From: Thermonema lapsum
GTDB lineage: Bacteria; Bacteroidota; Bacteroidia; Cytophagales; Thermonemataceae
Direction of reading: 5' to 3'
Assembly (NCBI RefSeq): GCF_011761635.1
Contig: NZ_JAASRN010000004.1
Coordinates: 1 to 64,000 of the forward strand
Length of the DNA: 64,000 nucleotides
Shown: positions 44,365-52,897 of the stretch, piece after piece
Layout of the letters: every line of letters starts with the position of its first letter
How positions within the stretch are numbered: the stretch's first letter is position 1
The notes under the pieces: generated by a model
What the model was told of the DNA's origin: nothing
The model's input: only the letters and a program-made list of their open reading frames with translations
Database searches by the model: none
Made by a program: the position numbers and the translations under genes

Positions 44365-45195
44365 TCAGGTGTCGCCAGAATGACTTTCCTCCTCACCTTT
44401 CTGTGTAGATTCAGAAATGGGTTGCTTTTGCTTTAACAGCTGTTGGTAGAAAAGGTCGAAGCGGCGATCTAACAAATTGTAACGCTCATAAACCATTTCG
44501 CGTAGTGCGGCTATTTCTGATTTACTGCGTACATGAATCACATAGGCGGTGCCGGCAGCTGCTAAAGCAACAAATGCCGAAAGAATGGAGATAATCCATA
44601 AACCGTGGTATCCATTTGCAGCTGTCTTTTGAGAGGATATAGGTGCAATGTTTACTGCTTCTTGTTCAGGTGCTGATATTTCGCTGGGCTCATTCACATC
44701 ATTTTCTTTGGGATGTACGAAGGGAGCTTGCTTCTCTGTCGCCAATTGTTGCCGTATGGCATTGGAGCGTATGATGTCAAACTCACGGTTCAATTGGCGG
44801 AGGGCGTCATTCCATATTTGGAGCTTTTTACTATCGTTGCCATGTGCTATCTGCCCGATGCCTTCCAGTTCGGCAATCAGGTCTTTTTGTAGCTTTTCAA
44901 GGCGACTTTCAAGGTCAGTCAGCTGCTCATAAGAGCGCCGGGCGTAGGTGTTATACAAACGGGTTGAACTCTTAAAACGAGAAGGGAGGCTGTTCCCTAG
45001 CGCTTGGAGGCTACGGCAATCCAGCGTCTTTACATAACTTGCTTGCCCTTGATACTTGTAGTTGAAGCGAATGGCTTCACATAGCATTTGAAGTTTCGCC
45101 TGCTCAAAAGCCAATGATTCATTGCCTTGTGTATATGCAAAAGATGCATAAATTAGCATAAAACAGAAAAGGAGGTAAAAGCGTTGCCGCATCAT
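44365..45195 (-). CDS. Hypothetical exported protein with membrane helix and coiled coil
   Basis: A 276-residue protein without a recognised family. It has a signal peptide (ends FAYTQ), a helical region up to about 150 (SRLEKLQKDLIAELEGIG, LRQLNREFDIIRSNAIRQQLA), an Asn/Glu/Pro-rich linker, one clear transmembrane helix near 200-220 (WIISILSAFVALAAAGTAYVI) and a short cytoplasmic tail ending in a coiled coil. Two neighbouring ATGs (45195 and 45192) both work. It is transcribed away from the HMA gene pair. The layout suggests an envelope-spanning anchor, but nothing more can be said. Confidence 0.7.
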   Translation of the reverse strand: MMRQRFYLLFCFMLIYASFAYTQGNESLAFEQAKLQMLCEAIRFNYKYQGQASYVKTLDCRSLQALGNSLPSRFKSSTRLYNTYARRSYEQLTDLESRLEKLQKDLIAELEGIGQIAHGNDSKKLQIWNDALRQLNREFDIIRSNAIRQQLATEKQAPFVHPKENDVNEPSEISAPEQEAVNIAPISSQKTAANGYHGLWIISILSAFVALAAAGTAYVIHVRSKSEIAALREMVYERYNLLDRRFDLFYQQLLKQKQPISESTQKGEEESHSGDT

Positions 45196-45236
45196 AGGAG
45201 TGAGAGTTTCTTATTCAAAGCAAAGCAAAGGATTCT

Positions 45237-45764
45237 ATGCTAAAAAATCAAATTTGCTTACTGCTCTTGGGACTGCTGCATATAGGCGGGTATGCTCAAC
45301 AAATTAAAAGGGTGGAGCTGGGGATTGACGGGCTTACCTGCTCGCAGTGTATGCGCAGTGTGGAGATTGCCTTGCGCAAGCAGCCGGGCGTTGAGGCTGT
45401 ACGGGTTGATTTGCAAGCAACCACAGCTTACGTGGAAACCAATGAGAGGCTTCAGTTGCCTTTATTGAAGCACGCAGTCGAACAAGCCGGCTTTTCGGTG
45501 CGCTCAGTCGCGCTCTTTTTTGCATCGCCGCTGTCTATTACCTCTTGTATGAAACAAGGAGGAGGCTGTTTGGTGTGGCTTCAAGAAGAAGAAAACACAG
45601 CGGCTTGTCAGAAGGTATATGTGGCAGGAAGGACGATTCTGTCAAAACGGGCGTATAAGCAGTGGGCACGCCGTCATCTGCTGCCGGCGCAAGCTTGTGC
45701 AGACTGCTTGAGCAATGTCTGGTATGTAAGCAAAGCGCCTTATGATGAAACTGCTGTTAAGTAA
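45237..45764 (+). CDS. Exported HMA-domain protein
   Basis: A 175-residue protein with a signal peptide (ends GGYAQ) and one heavy-metal-associated domain in residues 24-95. The metal-binding CxxC is C35/C38 in GLTCSQCMRSVEIAL, and the fold ends HAVEQAGFSVRSV. The remaining 80 residues hold five more cysteines (ITSCMKQGGGCLVW, AACQ, AQACADCL), unusual for a chaperone and fit for a second metal site or a disulfide. It should bind Cu(I) or a similar ion in the periplasm. It overlaps the next gene by 23 bases, so the two are translated together. Confidence 0.85.
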   Translation: MLKNQICLLLLGLLHIGGYAQQIKRVELGIDGLTCSQCMRSVEIALRKQPGVEAVRVDLQATTAYVETNERLQLPLLKHAVEQAGFSVRSVALFFASPLSITSCMKQGGGCLVWLQEEENTAACQKVYVAGRTILSKRAYKQWARRHLLPAQACADCLSNVWYVSKAPYDETAVK

Positions 45765-46719
45765 ATATTTGTACAGGATAGTGCTTGTTTGTCTGCTGCC
45801 ATTTGTTGCACAAGCGCAAGAGCTGTATATACTCAATGAGCCGGCAAGCAATATACCTAAGGGGGCATTGGGTGTGCGCTTGATTCATATGCATTATCCG
45901 AACGAGCAACCGAACAGCACAGACCGCTTCCGTCTGATGCATGCGCTGCGTTTGGCATATGGCATCTCGGGGCGTTGGATGTTGTGGGTGCAGCCTGCTT
46001 TCTCTAACCACCACAGCCTTGAGCTGCCACCCGACTTAGTCAACCATTACCACATAGGTACGCAAACGGTTTTTTATTCGTCGAACCCACAGCAGGTTGT
46101 ACCTTATCCTTATCGTTATGCGGGCACACACTTCTATACCAAGTATCTTTTTTTGAAGCATGACGAGCGCAACGACCACTTCCGGGCAGCTATTTATGCG
46201 GAATACTCTACAGCCAACAATCCTCATGAAGAAGCAGAAGCCAATTTATATGACGACACTGGAGGGTGGGGAGCTGGTTTGGTAATTACCAAGCTGTATC
46301 ATCGATGGGCTTTGTCTTACACTACGGGGGTAATTGTGCCCCATCCCTATGAAGGTACAAGCGGCGGCTTGCCTACCCGTATGGAGTACGGTGTGGCTTG
46401 GAAATACAATCTGTCGTTGGGATACTTACTTGCCCCAAGGGTATATAGAGATTATCATCAGAACAACACCAATTTATATGTGGAGTTGATGGGCAAACAA
46501 TATCCTGCTGCGCGTATCATTCAGGATGGAGAGCGTATTCCTGCAAGTAGTGAGCTGCACATCGGGCAGTATTACTGGGAGGTTTATGCCGGCATACAAA
46601 AAATTGTGAATTCCAATACTCGCATAGAAATAACTATAGGAGCACCCTTGTACCGGCGCTCCTATATTCACAACTATCCCGTAGTGCAAATTCAACTACA
46701 ACACTACTTTTTTCCTTAG
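45742..46719 (+). CDS. Hypothetical outer-membrane-like protein coupled to the HMA gene
   Basis: A 325-residue exported protein (signal peptide ends VAQAQ). It is rich in aromatic, alternating beta-strand sequence and closes with a strand ending in Phe (VVQIQLQHYFFP), as in outer-membrane barrels. His residues are frequent (MHYP, NHHS, NHYHIG, HFYTKYLFLKHDERNDHF). No named family is recognised. The 23-base overlap with the exported HMA gene suggests that the two products work on the same metal, possibly as a periplasm-to-outside route. The ATG at 45742 was chosen; a second ATG follows at once. Confidence 0.72.
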   Translation: MMKLLLSKYLYRIVLVCLLPFVAQAQELYILNEPASNIPKGALGVRLIHMHYPNEQPNSTDRFRLMHALRLAYGISGRWMLWVQPAFSNHHSLELPPDLVNHYHIGTQTVFYSSNPQQVVPYPYRYAGTHFYTKYLFLKHDERNDHFRAAIYAEYSTANNPHEEAEANLYDDTGGWGAGLVITKLYHRWALSYTTGVIVPHPYEGTSGGLPTRMEYGVAWKYNLSLGYLLAPRVYRDYHQNNTNLYVELMGKQYPAARIIQDGERIPASSELHIGQYYWEVYAGIQKIVNSNTRIEITIGAPLYRRSYIHNYPVVQIQLQHYFFP

Positions 46720-46731
46720 AATTTAGATGTT

Positions 46732-47559
46732 CTAAACGGCAGTTTGTTCTGCCCGTTTTTTCATTTCAGCAAAGAAAATGTAAAACACAGCTAAAAACAA
46801 ACCTGCAAAAAATCCAATAAGAGTATTTTGCTGGGGCGAAGCCTTTGCTGGTTTACTTACAGGGCGCACCGGCTCTATGATGCGTATGGCTTCAGGATAT
46901 TGGAGCTCTTTTTTAACAGCGAGTTGCTCTTTTTTTAAAGATACAATCTCTGTGTAGATACCATTAGTAAGTACTTGCCTGTTTTCACTTGTGTTGTTGA
47001 TAGTACTTACCAAAGTGGTGTGTATGCTGTCGAGGCGGCGGATTTGGTCTTGGATTGCTTCGTATAGCTCCTCTTGTCGTTGCAGAAAAAGAGCATTCTC
47101 TTTTTTTACATAAGGAATCTCCGAAATATACTTTACAAGAGCATTTTGGATGGTTTCATAGTCTTCTGGGTTAGATGTTTCAAACTCTACAATCACCGTT
47201 GACGTTGAGTCTATTTGATTGTTTTTGTCTTCCATGCGGCGTGCCGTGATGCTCTTCAGACTGCGGGCTTGTTCTTCACTAATTTCAAGTACTTGAGCCA
47301 ACTTCTTGGAATCGTTGGCTTCTTTTAGGGTTTCCAAGTCTTTAATGAGTTGTAGTGTCTCAGCTGAGGAAAGCACACGCACAAAGATGATAAAGCTGTT
47401 TTGGTAAACCGGCTTGATGAGAACAAGCGAGAGGAGCAGTGCTAGTAATGCACCAGCAACAGGGAGTAAAATCAAAGGGCGATAGTAGCCCTTTGCCAGG
47501 CGATACGCCCCGGCAGCTACGTCTATCAGATCAAAGTCTTTTTGGGGAATCTGTGACAT
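46732..47559 (-). CDS. Wzz-like chain-length determinant (polysaccharide co-polymerase)
   Basis: A 275-residue inner-membrane protein of the Wzz type. Membrane helices lie near residues 30-52 (PLILLPVAGALLALLLSLVLI) and near the C-terminus (NTLIGFFAGLFLAVFYIFF), with a helical periplasmic domain between. The Pro/Gly-containing second helix is typical. It would set the length of the surface polysaccharide made by the enzymes encoded next to it. I use the ATG at 47559; the frame continues upstream to a GTG. It is transcribed divergently from gmd, with about 80 bases between. Confidence 0.83.
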   Translation of the reverse strand: MSQIPQKDFDLIDVAAGAYRLAKGYYRPLILLPVAGALLALLLSLVLIKPVYQNSFIIFVRVLSSAETLQLIKDLETLKEANDSKKLAQVLEISEEQARSLKSITARRMEDKNNQIDSTSTVIVEFETSNPEDYETIQNALVKYISEIPYVKKENALFLQRQEELYEAIQDQIRRLDSIHTTLVSTINNTSENRQVLTNGIYTEIVSLKKEQLAVKKELQYPEAIRIIEPVRPVSKPAKASPQQNTLIGFFAGLFLAVFYIFFAEMKKRAEQTAV

Positions 47560-47638
47560 GGGTTTGCTTTGGTTTCTGTAAGCCACAAAATTAAAGTAAT
47601 GTTTTTAATTTTGCATGAAGACTGATAAGTGAGATTTT

Positions 47639-48751
47639 ATGACCAAGCGCGCATTAATCACCGGTGTTACGGGGCAAGACGGCGCCTATCTGGCTCGTTT
47701 TTTATTGTCGAAAGGCTATGAAGTACATGGTATCAAGCGACGTGCCTCCTTATTTAATACCGACCGCATAGATGATATTTACCAAGACCCTCACGAGAAA
47801 GAGATTCACTTCTTTCTACATTATGGCGACTTGACGGACTCTTTGAATGTGACGCGCATTATCCAAGAAGTGCAGCCCGACGAGATTTATAATTTAGGGG
47901 CGATGTCGCATGTGCAAGTGAGTTTTGAAATGCCTGAATATACCGCCAATGTAGATGCTTTGGGCACTTTGCGTGTGCTGGAGGCAGTTCGCTTGCTGGG
48001 GCTTACTCAGAAAACCCGCATTTATCAGGCATCTACTTCTGAGCTTTACGGAAAAGTGCAAGAGATACCCCAGAAAGAAACGACGCCTTTTTATCCAAGG
48101 TCGCCTTATGGAGTAGCCAAGCTTTACGCCTATTGGATTACGGTCAATTATCGAGAGGCTTATGGCATGTATGCCTGCAATGGCATCTTGTTCAACCATG
48201 AGAGCCCTTTGCGAGGTGAGACCTTCGTAACACGTAAAATAACCCGGGCTGCTGCTCGCATAGCCTTAGGGCTGCAAGATACGCTTTATCTGGGTAATCT
48301 GAATGCACGCCGCGATTGGGGGCATGCCAAAGATTATGTGGAAGCCATGTGGCTGATGCTTCAGCAAGAAAAGCCGGAAGACTTTGTGATAGCTACCGGA
48401 GTAACCACGACCGTGCGTGAGTTTGCCCGTAAGGCTTTTGAAGAATTGGGCATAGAACTACACTTTGAAGGGGAGGGCGTAGAAGAACAAGCTATAGTAG
48501 CGGCTTGTCATGGTGACTTTAAGCTGCCTGAGGGAAAAGTCGTTATCAAGGTAGACCCTCGCTACTTTCGCCCCACAGAGGTTGATGTGCTGATAGGCGA
48601 TGCTTCCAAAGCTCGTGAGCGTCTTGGGTGGCAGCCTGCTTATGATTTGGATGCGCTGGTCAAAGAAATGGTGCGGGAAGACCTCCAGCTTTTTGAGCGC
48701 GACAGATATCTTAAAGAGGGGGGGCACAAGATTCAAAACTACCACGAATAA
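47639..48751 (+). CDS. gmd: GDP-mannose 4,6-dehydratase
   Basis: A 370-residue short-chain dehydrogenase that makes GDP-4-keto-6-deoxymannose, the first step to GDP-fucose. The NADP-binding [17 protein letters not shown], the catalytic triad with [11 protein letters not shown] and [15 protein letters not shown], and [16 protein letters not shown] are exact marks of Gmd. It is the first gene of a six-gene plus-strand run of polysaccharide genes, and fcl follows after 5 bases. TAATTTTG at 47606-47613 fits the -7 promoter consensus just ahead of it, but no good -33 element was seen. Confidence 0.97.
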   Translation: MTKRALITGVTGQDGAYLARFLLSKGYEVHGIKRRASLFNTDRIDDIYQDPHEKEIHFFLHYGDLTDSLNVTRIIQEVQPDEIYNLGAMSHVQVSFEMPEYTANVDALGTLRVLEAVRLLGLTQKTRIYQASTSELYGKVQEIPQKETTPFYPRSPYGVAKLYAYWITVNYREAYGMYACNGILFNHESPLRGETFVTRKITRAAARIALGLQDTLYLGNLNARRDWGHAKDYVEAMWLMLQQEKPEDFVIATGVTTTVREFARKAFEELGIELHFEGEGVEEQAIVAACHGDFKLPEGKVVIKVDPRYFRPTEVDVLIGDASKARERLGWQPAYDLDALVKEMVREDLQLFERDRYLKEGGHKIQNYHE

Positions 48752-48756
48752 AGCAT

Positions 48757-49689
48757 ATGGATAAACAAGCCAAAATATATGTAGCAGGGCATCTTGGCAT
48801 GGTGGGCAGTGCCATAGTGCGCCGTTTACAAGCAGAAGGCTACACCAATCTTGTGCTGCGAAGCTCAAAAGAACTCGATTTGCGTGAACAGGCAGCCGTG
48901 CGTCGTTTCTTTGAGCAAGAAAGACCAGAATATGTGTTTTTGGCAGCTGCCAAAGTAGGAGGTATTTTAGCCAACAATACCTACCGGGCTGAGTTTATTT
49001 ACGACAACCTGATGATTCAGTCTAATGTAATTCATGAAGCATATAGAACAGGAGTGCAGAAACTTCTTTTTTTAGGCTCTTCTTGCATTTATCCCAAGTT
49101 TGCACCGCAGCCCATCAAGGAAGAATATCTTTTAACCGGTGCTCTTGAGCCAACCAACGAACCTTATGCCGTGGCAAAGATAGCTGGCATTAAACTTTGC
49201 CAAGCTTACCGCGACCAGTATGGGTGCAATTTCATTGCTGCCATGCCCACTAACCTCTATGGACCGGGCGATAACTTCGATTTGCAGACTTCACATGTTA
49301 TGCCGGCATTGATTCGCAAATTTCTGGAGGCAAAAGCAAAAGGCAGTCCTTCGGTTTCGGTATGGGGTACTGGAAGCCCGCGGCGTGAGTTCCTTTATGT
49401 AGATGACCTTGCCGAAGCATGTCTCTTTTTAATGCGGCATTACAATGAAAAAGAAATTATCAACATTGGCACGGGAGAGGATGTATCCATAAAAGAGCTT
49501 GCCGCGATGATTAAAGATTTGACCAGCTATGAAGGACTGGTGGAATGGGATACATCAAAACCCGATGGCACCCCCCGCAAGCTTCTGGATGTAAGCCGTA
49601 TCCATGCTTTGGGATGGAAACACAAAACAAGCTTGAAGGATGGTATTAAAAAAACAATGGAGTATTACTTGAAAGAACAAGTTGCATAA
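48757..49689 (+). CDS. fcl: GDP-L-fucose synthase
   Basis: A 310-residue enzyme that epimerises and reduces the Gmd product to GDP-L-fucose. [16 protein letters not shown] binds [22 protein letters not shown] and [14 protein letters not shown] hold the catalytic residues; [24 protein letters not shown] and [15 protein letters not shown] are also diagnostic. It is encoded right behind gmd, as in most fucose-making clusters. The organism therefore can supply GDP-fucose for the surface glycan encoded here. Confidence 0.97.
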   Translation: MDKQAKIYVAGHLGMVGSAIVRRLQAEGYTNLVLRSSKELDLREQAAVRRFFEQERPEYVFLAAAKVGGILANNTYRAEFIYDNLMIQSNVIHEAYRTGVQKLLFLGSSCIYPKFAPQPIKEEYLLTGALEPTNEPYAVAKIAGIKLCQAYRDQYGCNFIAAMPTNLYGPGDNFDLQTSHVMPALIRKFLEAKAKGSPSVSVWGTGSPRREFLYVDDLAEACLFLMRHYNEKEIINIGTGEDVSIKELAAMIKDLTSYEGLVEWDTSKPDGTPRKLLDVSRIHALGWKHKTSLKDGIKKTMEYYLKEQVA

Positions 49690-49706
49690 TTAAAAGCACC
49701 TGTACC

Positions 49707-50951
49707 ATGCCGTTTCATTTTTCTCCTCTCTCTTCAACGGAAGGGGCTCATGCAAGTAGCCGACTGAAAAAAAATACAGCAGCTTACTTACTTTTTTTCT
49801 TGCTTCTATTCATGAATTTACAAACCTTGTCTGTCTCGGGGTGGGTTTTTGACAAACCTGAGGATGAAATCACAGTGAAGCTCTATCAGCTGCTTTTACT
49901 TTTATTGGCTCCTGTAGTTTTTTACTCATTCAATACAAATACATTGCAAAAGCATACACCCCGATATGTATGGCAATGGGTATTGTGGGTTATTTTTAGT
50001 TCGCTTATCGGCTATTCACTTTATGGCTTCAATACGCTCATTGTAAATTACCTGCTGGCATTTATAGCAATGTTTATGGGCATTCTGTTTGCCCTCTCAT
50101 TGCCTACTTCTTTTATCATAAAAACTATACGCTACGTACTGCTCTTGATGATATTGGCTGTTTATGTGAAAATGCTGGTTTTTCTTGATGAAATTATTTA
50201 CTTCTTTCGTAATCCATGGCTGGGGCATCCTTACTTTCCCATGTTTTATGGTGGTGGTCCCAATTTGGAAGCTACGTGGTTTGCTTTTTTCTCTGCTTTC
50301 TTTATTTCTAGTAGAAGAAAATGGCTTTTTTACTTCGTTTGGCTTGCTTGCATGGGGGTTGGTTTAATTTATGCTTCTCGTGTAGCGATTGTGATGAACC
50401 TGATAAGCTTCTTTTTCTTTTATACTTCTCCTTATGCACGCCGATGGGAACGCCAATTTTTTTTAATATTTGGAGCAGCGGTGTTTGGTTATTTGATAAC
50501 TTTTATTGACTGGCAGCTAATTAGTGAAAAGCTGGTTGCTGTGCAGCGCTTGCTGTCTGTTGGTGGTTCCGAAGATAAAGGGATGCAGGGACGCTTTCAT
50601 TTGTGGAGTGGATACGCCCAAGCGCTGCGTGCAGGATGGTGGAGTGGAACAGGTGCAGGAAATACAGTTCCAGTCATGGAGCTGTTAACCAAAAAAAGCT
50701 TTGGCGAAGACAATGTGCATAACATCTACATGCAGTGCTTTAGTGATTTCGGAGTAATTGGGGGACTACTATTCCTTATATTAGCGTTTAATATTTTGAA
50801 AGACTTTATCAAGGATAGAGCAAACCTTTTTCTTCTTTCTCTTGTGCTCTATCTCATAGCTGGTCTTGTACAGTTTAGAGGTGGAGAGCCTTATTTTTAT
50901 TTGATATTAGGACTTTACATAGGTAAAAAATATGAGCAACCAGAAAACTAA
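49707..50951 (+). CDS. O-antigen polymerase/ligase-like membrane protein (first of two)
   Basis: A 414-residue inner-membrane protein with about ten to twelve hydrophobic segments. The large hydrophilic loop near 280-335 contains GRFHLWSGYAQALRAGWWSGTGAGN and VHNIYMQCFSDFGVIGGL, the loop pattern typical of Wzy polymerases and WaaL ligases (the H...D/G area). The two functions cannot be told apart by sequence. Together with the Wzx flippase and the Wzz-like protein it completes a Wzx/Wzy-dependent pathway. The next gene starts inside its last codons (20-base overlap). Confidence 0.82.
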   Translation: MPFHFSPLSSTEGAHASSRLKKNTAAYLLFFLLLFMNLQTLSVSGWVFDKPEDEITVKLYQLLLLLLAPVVFYSFNTNTLQKHTPRYVWQWVLWVIFSSLIGYSLYGFNTLIVNYLLAFIAMFMGILFALSLPTSFIIKTIRYVLLLMILAVYVKMLVFLDEIIYFFRNPWLGHPYFPMFYGGGPNLEATWFAFFSAFFISSRRKWLFYFVWLACMGVGLIYASRVAIVMNLISFFFFYTSPYARRWERQFFLIFGAAVFGYLITFIDWQLISEKLVAVQRLLSVGGSEDKGMQGRFHLWSGYAQALRAGWWSGTGAGNTVPVMELLTKKSFGEDNVHNIYMQCFSDFGVIGGLLFLILAFNILKDFIKDRANLFLLSLVLYLIAGLVQFRGGEPYFYLILGLYIGKKYEQPEN

Positions 50952-51762
50952 TGCCATCAAGACCACAGTACTCATTCCTCACTACAATAATCTTGATGGA
51001 TTACACAAGTCATTAGCCAGCATCGCAGCAAAACCGAGAGTGAGAGTGCTTATAGTGGATGATGGGAGCAAAGCAGAACAACGACCCGATGAAGCCAAAC
51101 TTCAAAATTGCTTTGCACACTTGCAGGTGATTGTGCTACTCAACGAGAAGAATCGAGGGATTGAGCATGTGTTAAATCAGGGCTTGGAGTATATTCTTGA
51201 GCATTTTCCTGATAGTCCTTATATCGCTCGCTTAGATGCTGGTGATACTTGTCACCCAGAGCGTTTTGCTATTCAAGAGCGCTATATGGACGAGCACCCG
51301 GAAGTAGCACTCTTGGGGTCGTGGGTGGATATTGTAACGACAGAGGGAAAAAAAATATACACCTATAAAGCTCCTATAGCCCATGAGGAGATTAAGAGGA
51401 GCATGTTTTTAAAAATAGCTTTTATGCACCCCTCTGTGTTGATGAGGGCTTCTGCGGTGCGTTCTATTGGTGGTTACCCATATGATTACCCGGCAGCAGA
51501 GGACTATGCTTACTTTTTTAAATTTGTTCATGCATTTAAAACTGCTGTTATTCCCCAAAGCCTTACATTTTATGAATTGAATAACAAAGGTATTTCTATG
51601 ACCAAACGCAAGAGACAGCTAAGGTCTCGCATAAAAGTGCTTTGGGCAAACCGTGCGCTCGGCAACCCCTACTTCTGGTTAGGAATGCTGCGAGTCTGTA
51701 TGCTATTTATATTACCTTACTCCTGGGTTCTTTTTTTAAAGAAAAAGCTGAACATTCAATAA
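50932..51762 (+). CDS. Family 2 glycosyltransferase
   Basis: A 276-residue GT2 enzyme. TVLIPHYNNLDGLHKSL and VLIVDDGSK are the nucleotide-sugar site. The usual DxD reads LDAGD (ARLDAGDTCHPERF), a common variant in which the last Asp binds the metal. FMHPSVLMRASAVRSIGGYPYDYPAAEDYAYFF gives the acceptor-site and ED region. The C-terminal segment is hydrophobic and may attach to the membrane. It overlaps the polymerase-like gene upstream and lies 13 bases before the GT4 gene. Donor and linkage are unknown. Confidence 0.87.
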   Translation: MSNQKTNAIKTTVLIPHYNNLDGLHKSLASIAAKPRVRVLIVDDGSKAEQRPDEAKLQNCFAHLQVIVLLNEKNRGIEHVLNQGLEYILEHFPDSPYIARLDAGDTCHPERFAIQERYMDEHPEVALLGSWVDIVTTEGKKIYTYKAPIAHEEIKRSMFLKIAFMHPSVLMRASAVRSIGGYPYDYPAAEDYAYFFKFVHAFKTAVIPQSLTFYELNNKGISMTKRKRQLRSRIKVLWANRALGNPYFWLGMLRVCMLFILPYSWVLFLKKKLNIQ

Positions 51763-51775
51763 TGTCCACGATATT

Positions 51776-52873
51776 ATGAAAGCCATCATTCATGTAGCCG
51801 AAGCATTTGGAGGGGGAATTATCGAATTTATTCTTCAGATAGTAAAGCATCAGCCGGAATATAAGCATGTTATCATTTATGGGAAGCGAGTAGAAGATGT
51901 GGAAGCTATAAAAAGGCAGTTTCCAGAAAATACGGAGTTTATAGAGTGGACCGCAGCGCAGCGGGAGGTAAACCTCGTAGCCGATTGGAGAGCGTTTTGG
52001 GCGCTCAGGTCCATCGTAAACAACCTACGCAAGCAGCATCAGATTCAGGCAGTGCATCTGCACTCCTCTAAAGCCGGCTTTTTGGGGCGTTTTGCTTTGA
52101 AGGGAACTGTGCCGACCCAAAAGCTTATCTATACTCCTAATGGGCTTGCATTCGCACGCCGGGACGTGAGCAACTTAAAACGTTTTTTCTTTTGGTTTTT
52201 GGAGTACATAGCGGCTTTATATTCGGGTAGGGTTATTGCTTGTGGAGCTTCAGAAGCAGCTTACATGAAAAAAAAAGGCATACGGGCAGATTTCATCAAC
52301 AATGGCACAGCTTTTTGCCCGGAAGACTATCCAGTAGCGAAAAAATTAAAGAACAAACCAGAAGAAAAAGTGGTACTTACGGTAGGAAGAGCTTCCATTC
52401 AGAAAAATCCCGCCTTGTTCAATGCTATTGCACGCTGCTTTGAAGCAGAAAAGCATATTCGTTTTATTTGGGTGGGTGATGGCGAGCTTGCCGATGAGCT
52501 TACAGCCTCCAATATAGAACTGACCGGCTGGCTGACCAAAGAGGAAGTTATTAGCTATTTAAAGCAAGCGGATGTTTACCTATCTACCTCCTTGTGGGAG
52601 GGCTTGCCCTTTGCTGTGTTAGAAGCTATGATGTGTAGCAAGCCGCTTGTGTTGCATCGGTGTATAGGTAACGAAGACTTGGTAAGGGAGAATGTCAACG
52701 GTTTCTTGTTTGATACAGCAGAAGAGGCAGTAAAAAAGTTGCGTGTGTTATTGAACGCTCCAAGTCAAGTACTGCATGATATGGGAAAGGCTTCGCGCAG
52801 TTTGTGTGAAGAAAACTTTAATGCCCAGAAAATGGCAGAAGTTTATCACAGAGCTTATGAAAACACTTTTTAG
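51776..52873 (+). CDS. Family 4 (GT-B) glycosyltransferase
   Basis: A 365-residue GT4 enzyme. The N-terminal domain opens with IIHVAEAFGGGIIEFI and contains VHLHSSKAGFLGRFA and IYTPNGLAF. The C-terminal domain has VVLTVGRASIQKNP, FIWVGDGEL and the E-x7-E element in STSLWEGLPFAVLEAMMCSKPLV. It is probably a cytoplasmic or membrane-edge enzyme adding one sugar of the repeat unit. Its stop codon lies within the first copy of a 21-base tandem duplication that also contains the start of the next gene. Confidence 0.9.
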   Translation: MKAIIHVAEAFGGGIIEFILQIVKHQPEYKHVIIYGKRVEDVEAIKRQFPENTEFIEWTAAQREVNLVADWRAFWALRSIVNNLRKQHQIQAVHLHSSKAGFLGRFALKGTVPTQKLIYTPNGLAFARRDVSNLKRFFFWFLEYIAALYSGRVIACGASEAAYMKKKGIRADFINNGTAFCPEDYPVAKKLKNKPEEKVVLTVGRASIQKNPALFNAIARCFEAEKHIRFIWVGDGELADELTASNIELTGWLTKEEVISYLKQADVYLSTSLWEGLPFAVLEAMMCSKPLVLHRCIGNEDLVRENVNGFLFDTAEEAVKKLRVLLNAPSQVLHDMGKASRSLCEENFNAQKMAEVYHRAYENTF

Positions 52874-52897
52874 CGATATGAAAACACTTTTTAACGA
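52856..52897 (+). repeat. Tandem 21-base duplication at a gene junction
   Basis: Two copies of a 21-base unit (52856-52876 and 52877-52897) differ at one base. Each contains ATGAAAACACTTTTTA. The first copy supplies the last codons and stop of the GT4 gene, the second the preferred start codon of the following membrane protein. Both ATGs are in the same frame for that protein. Confidence 0.85.
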
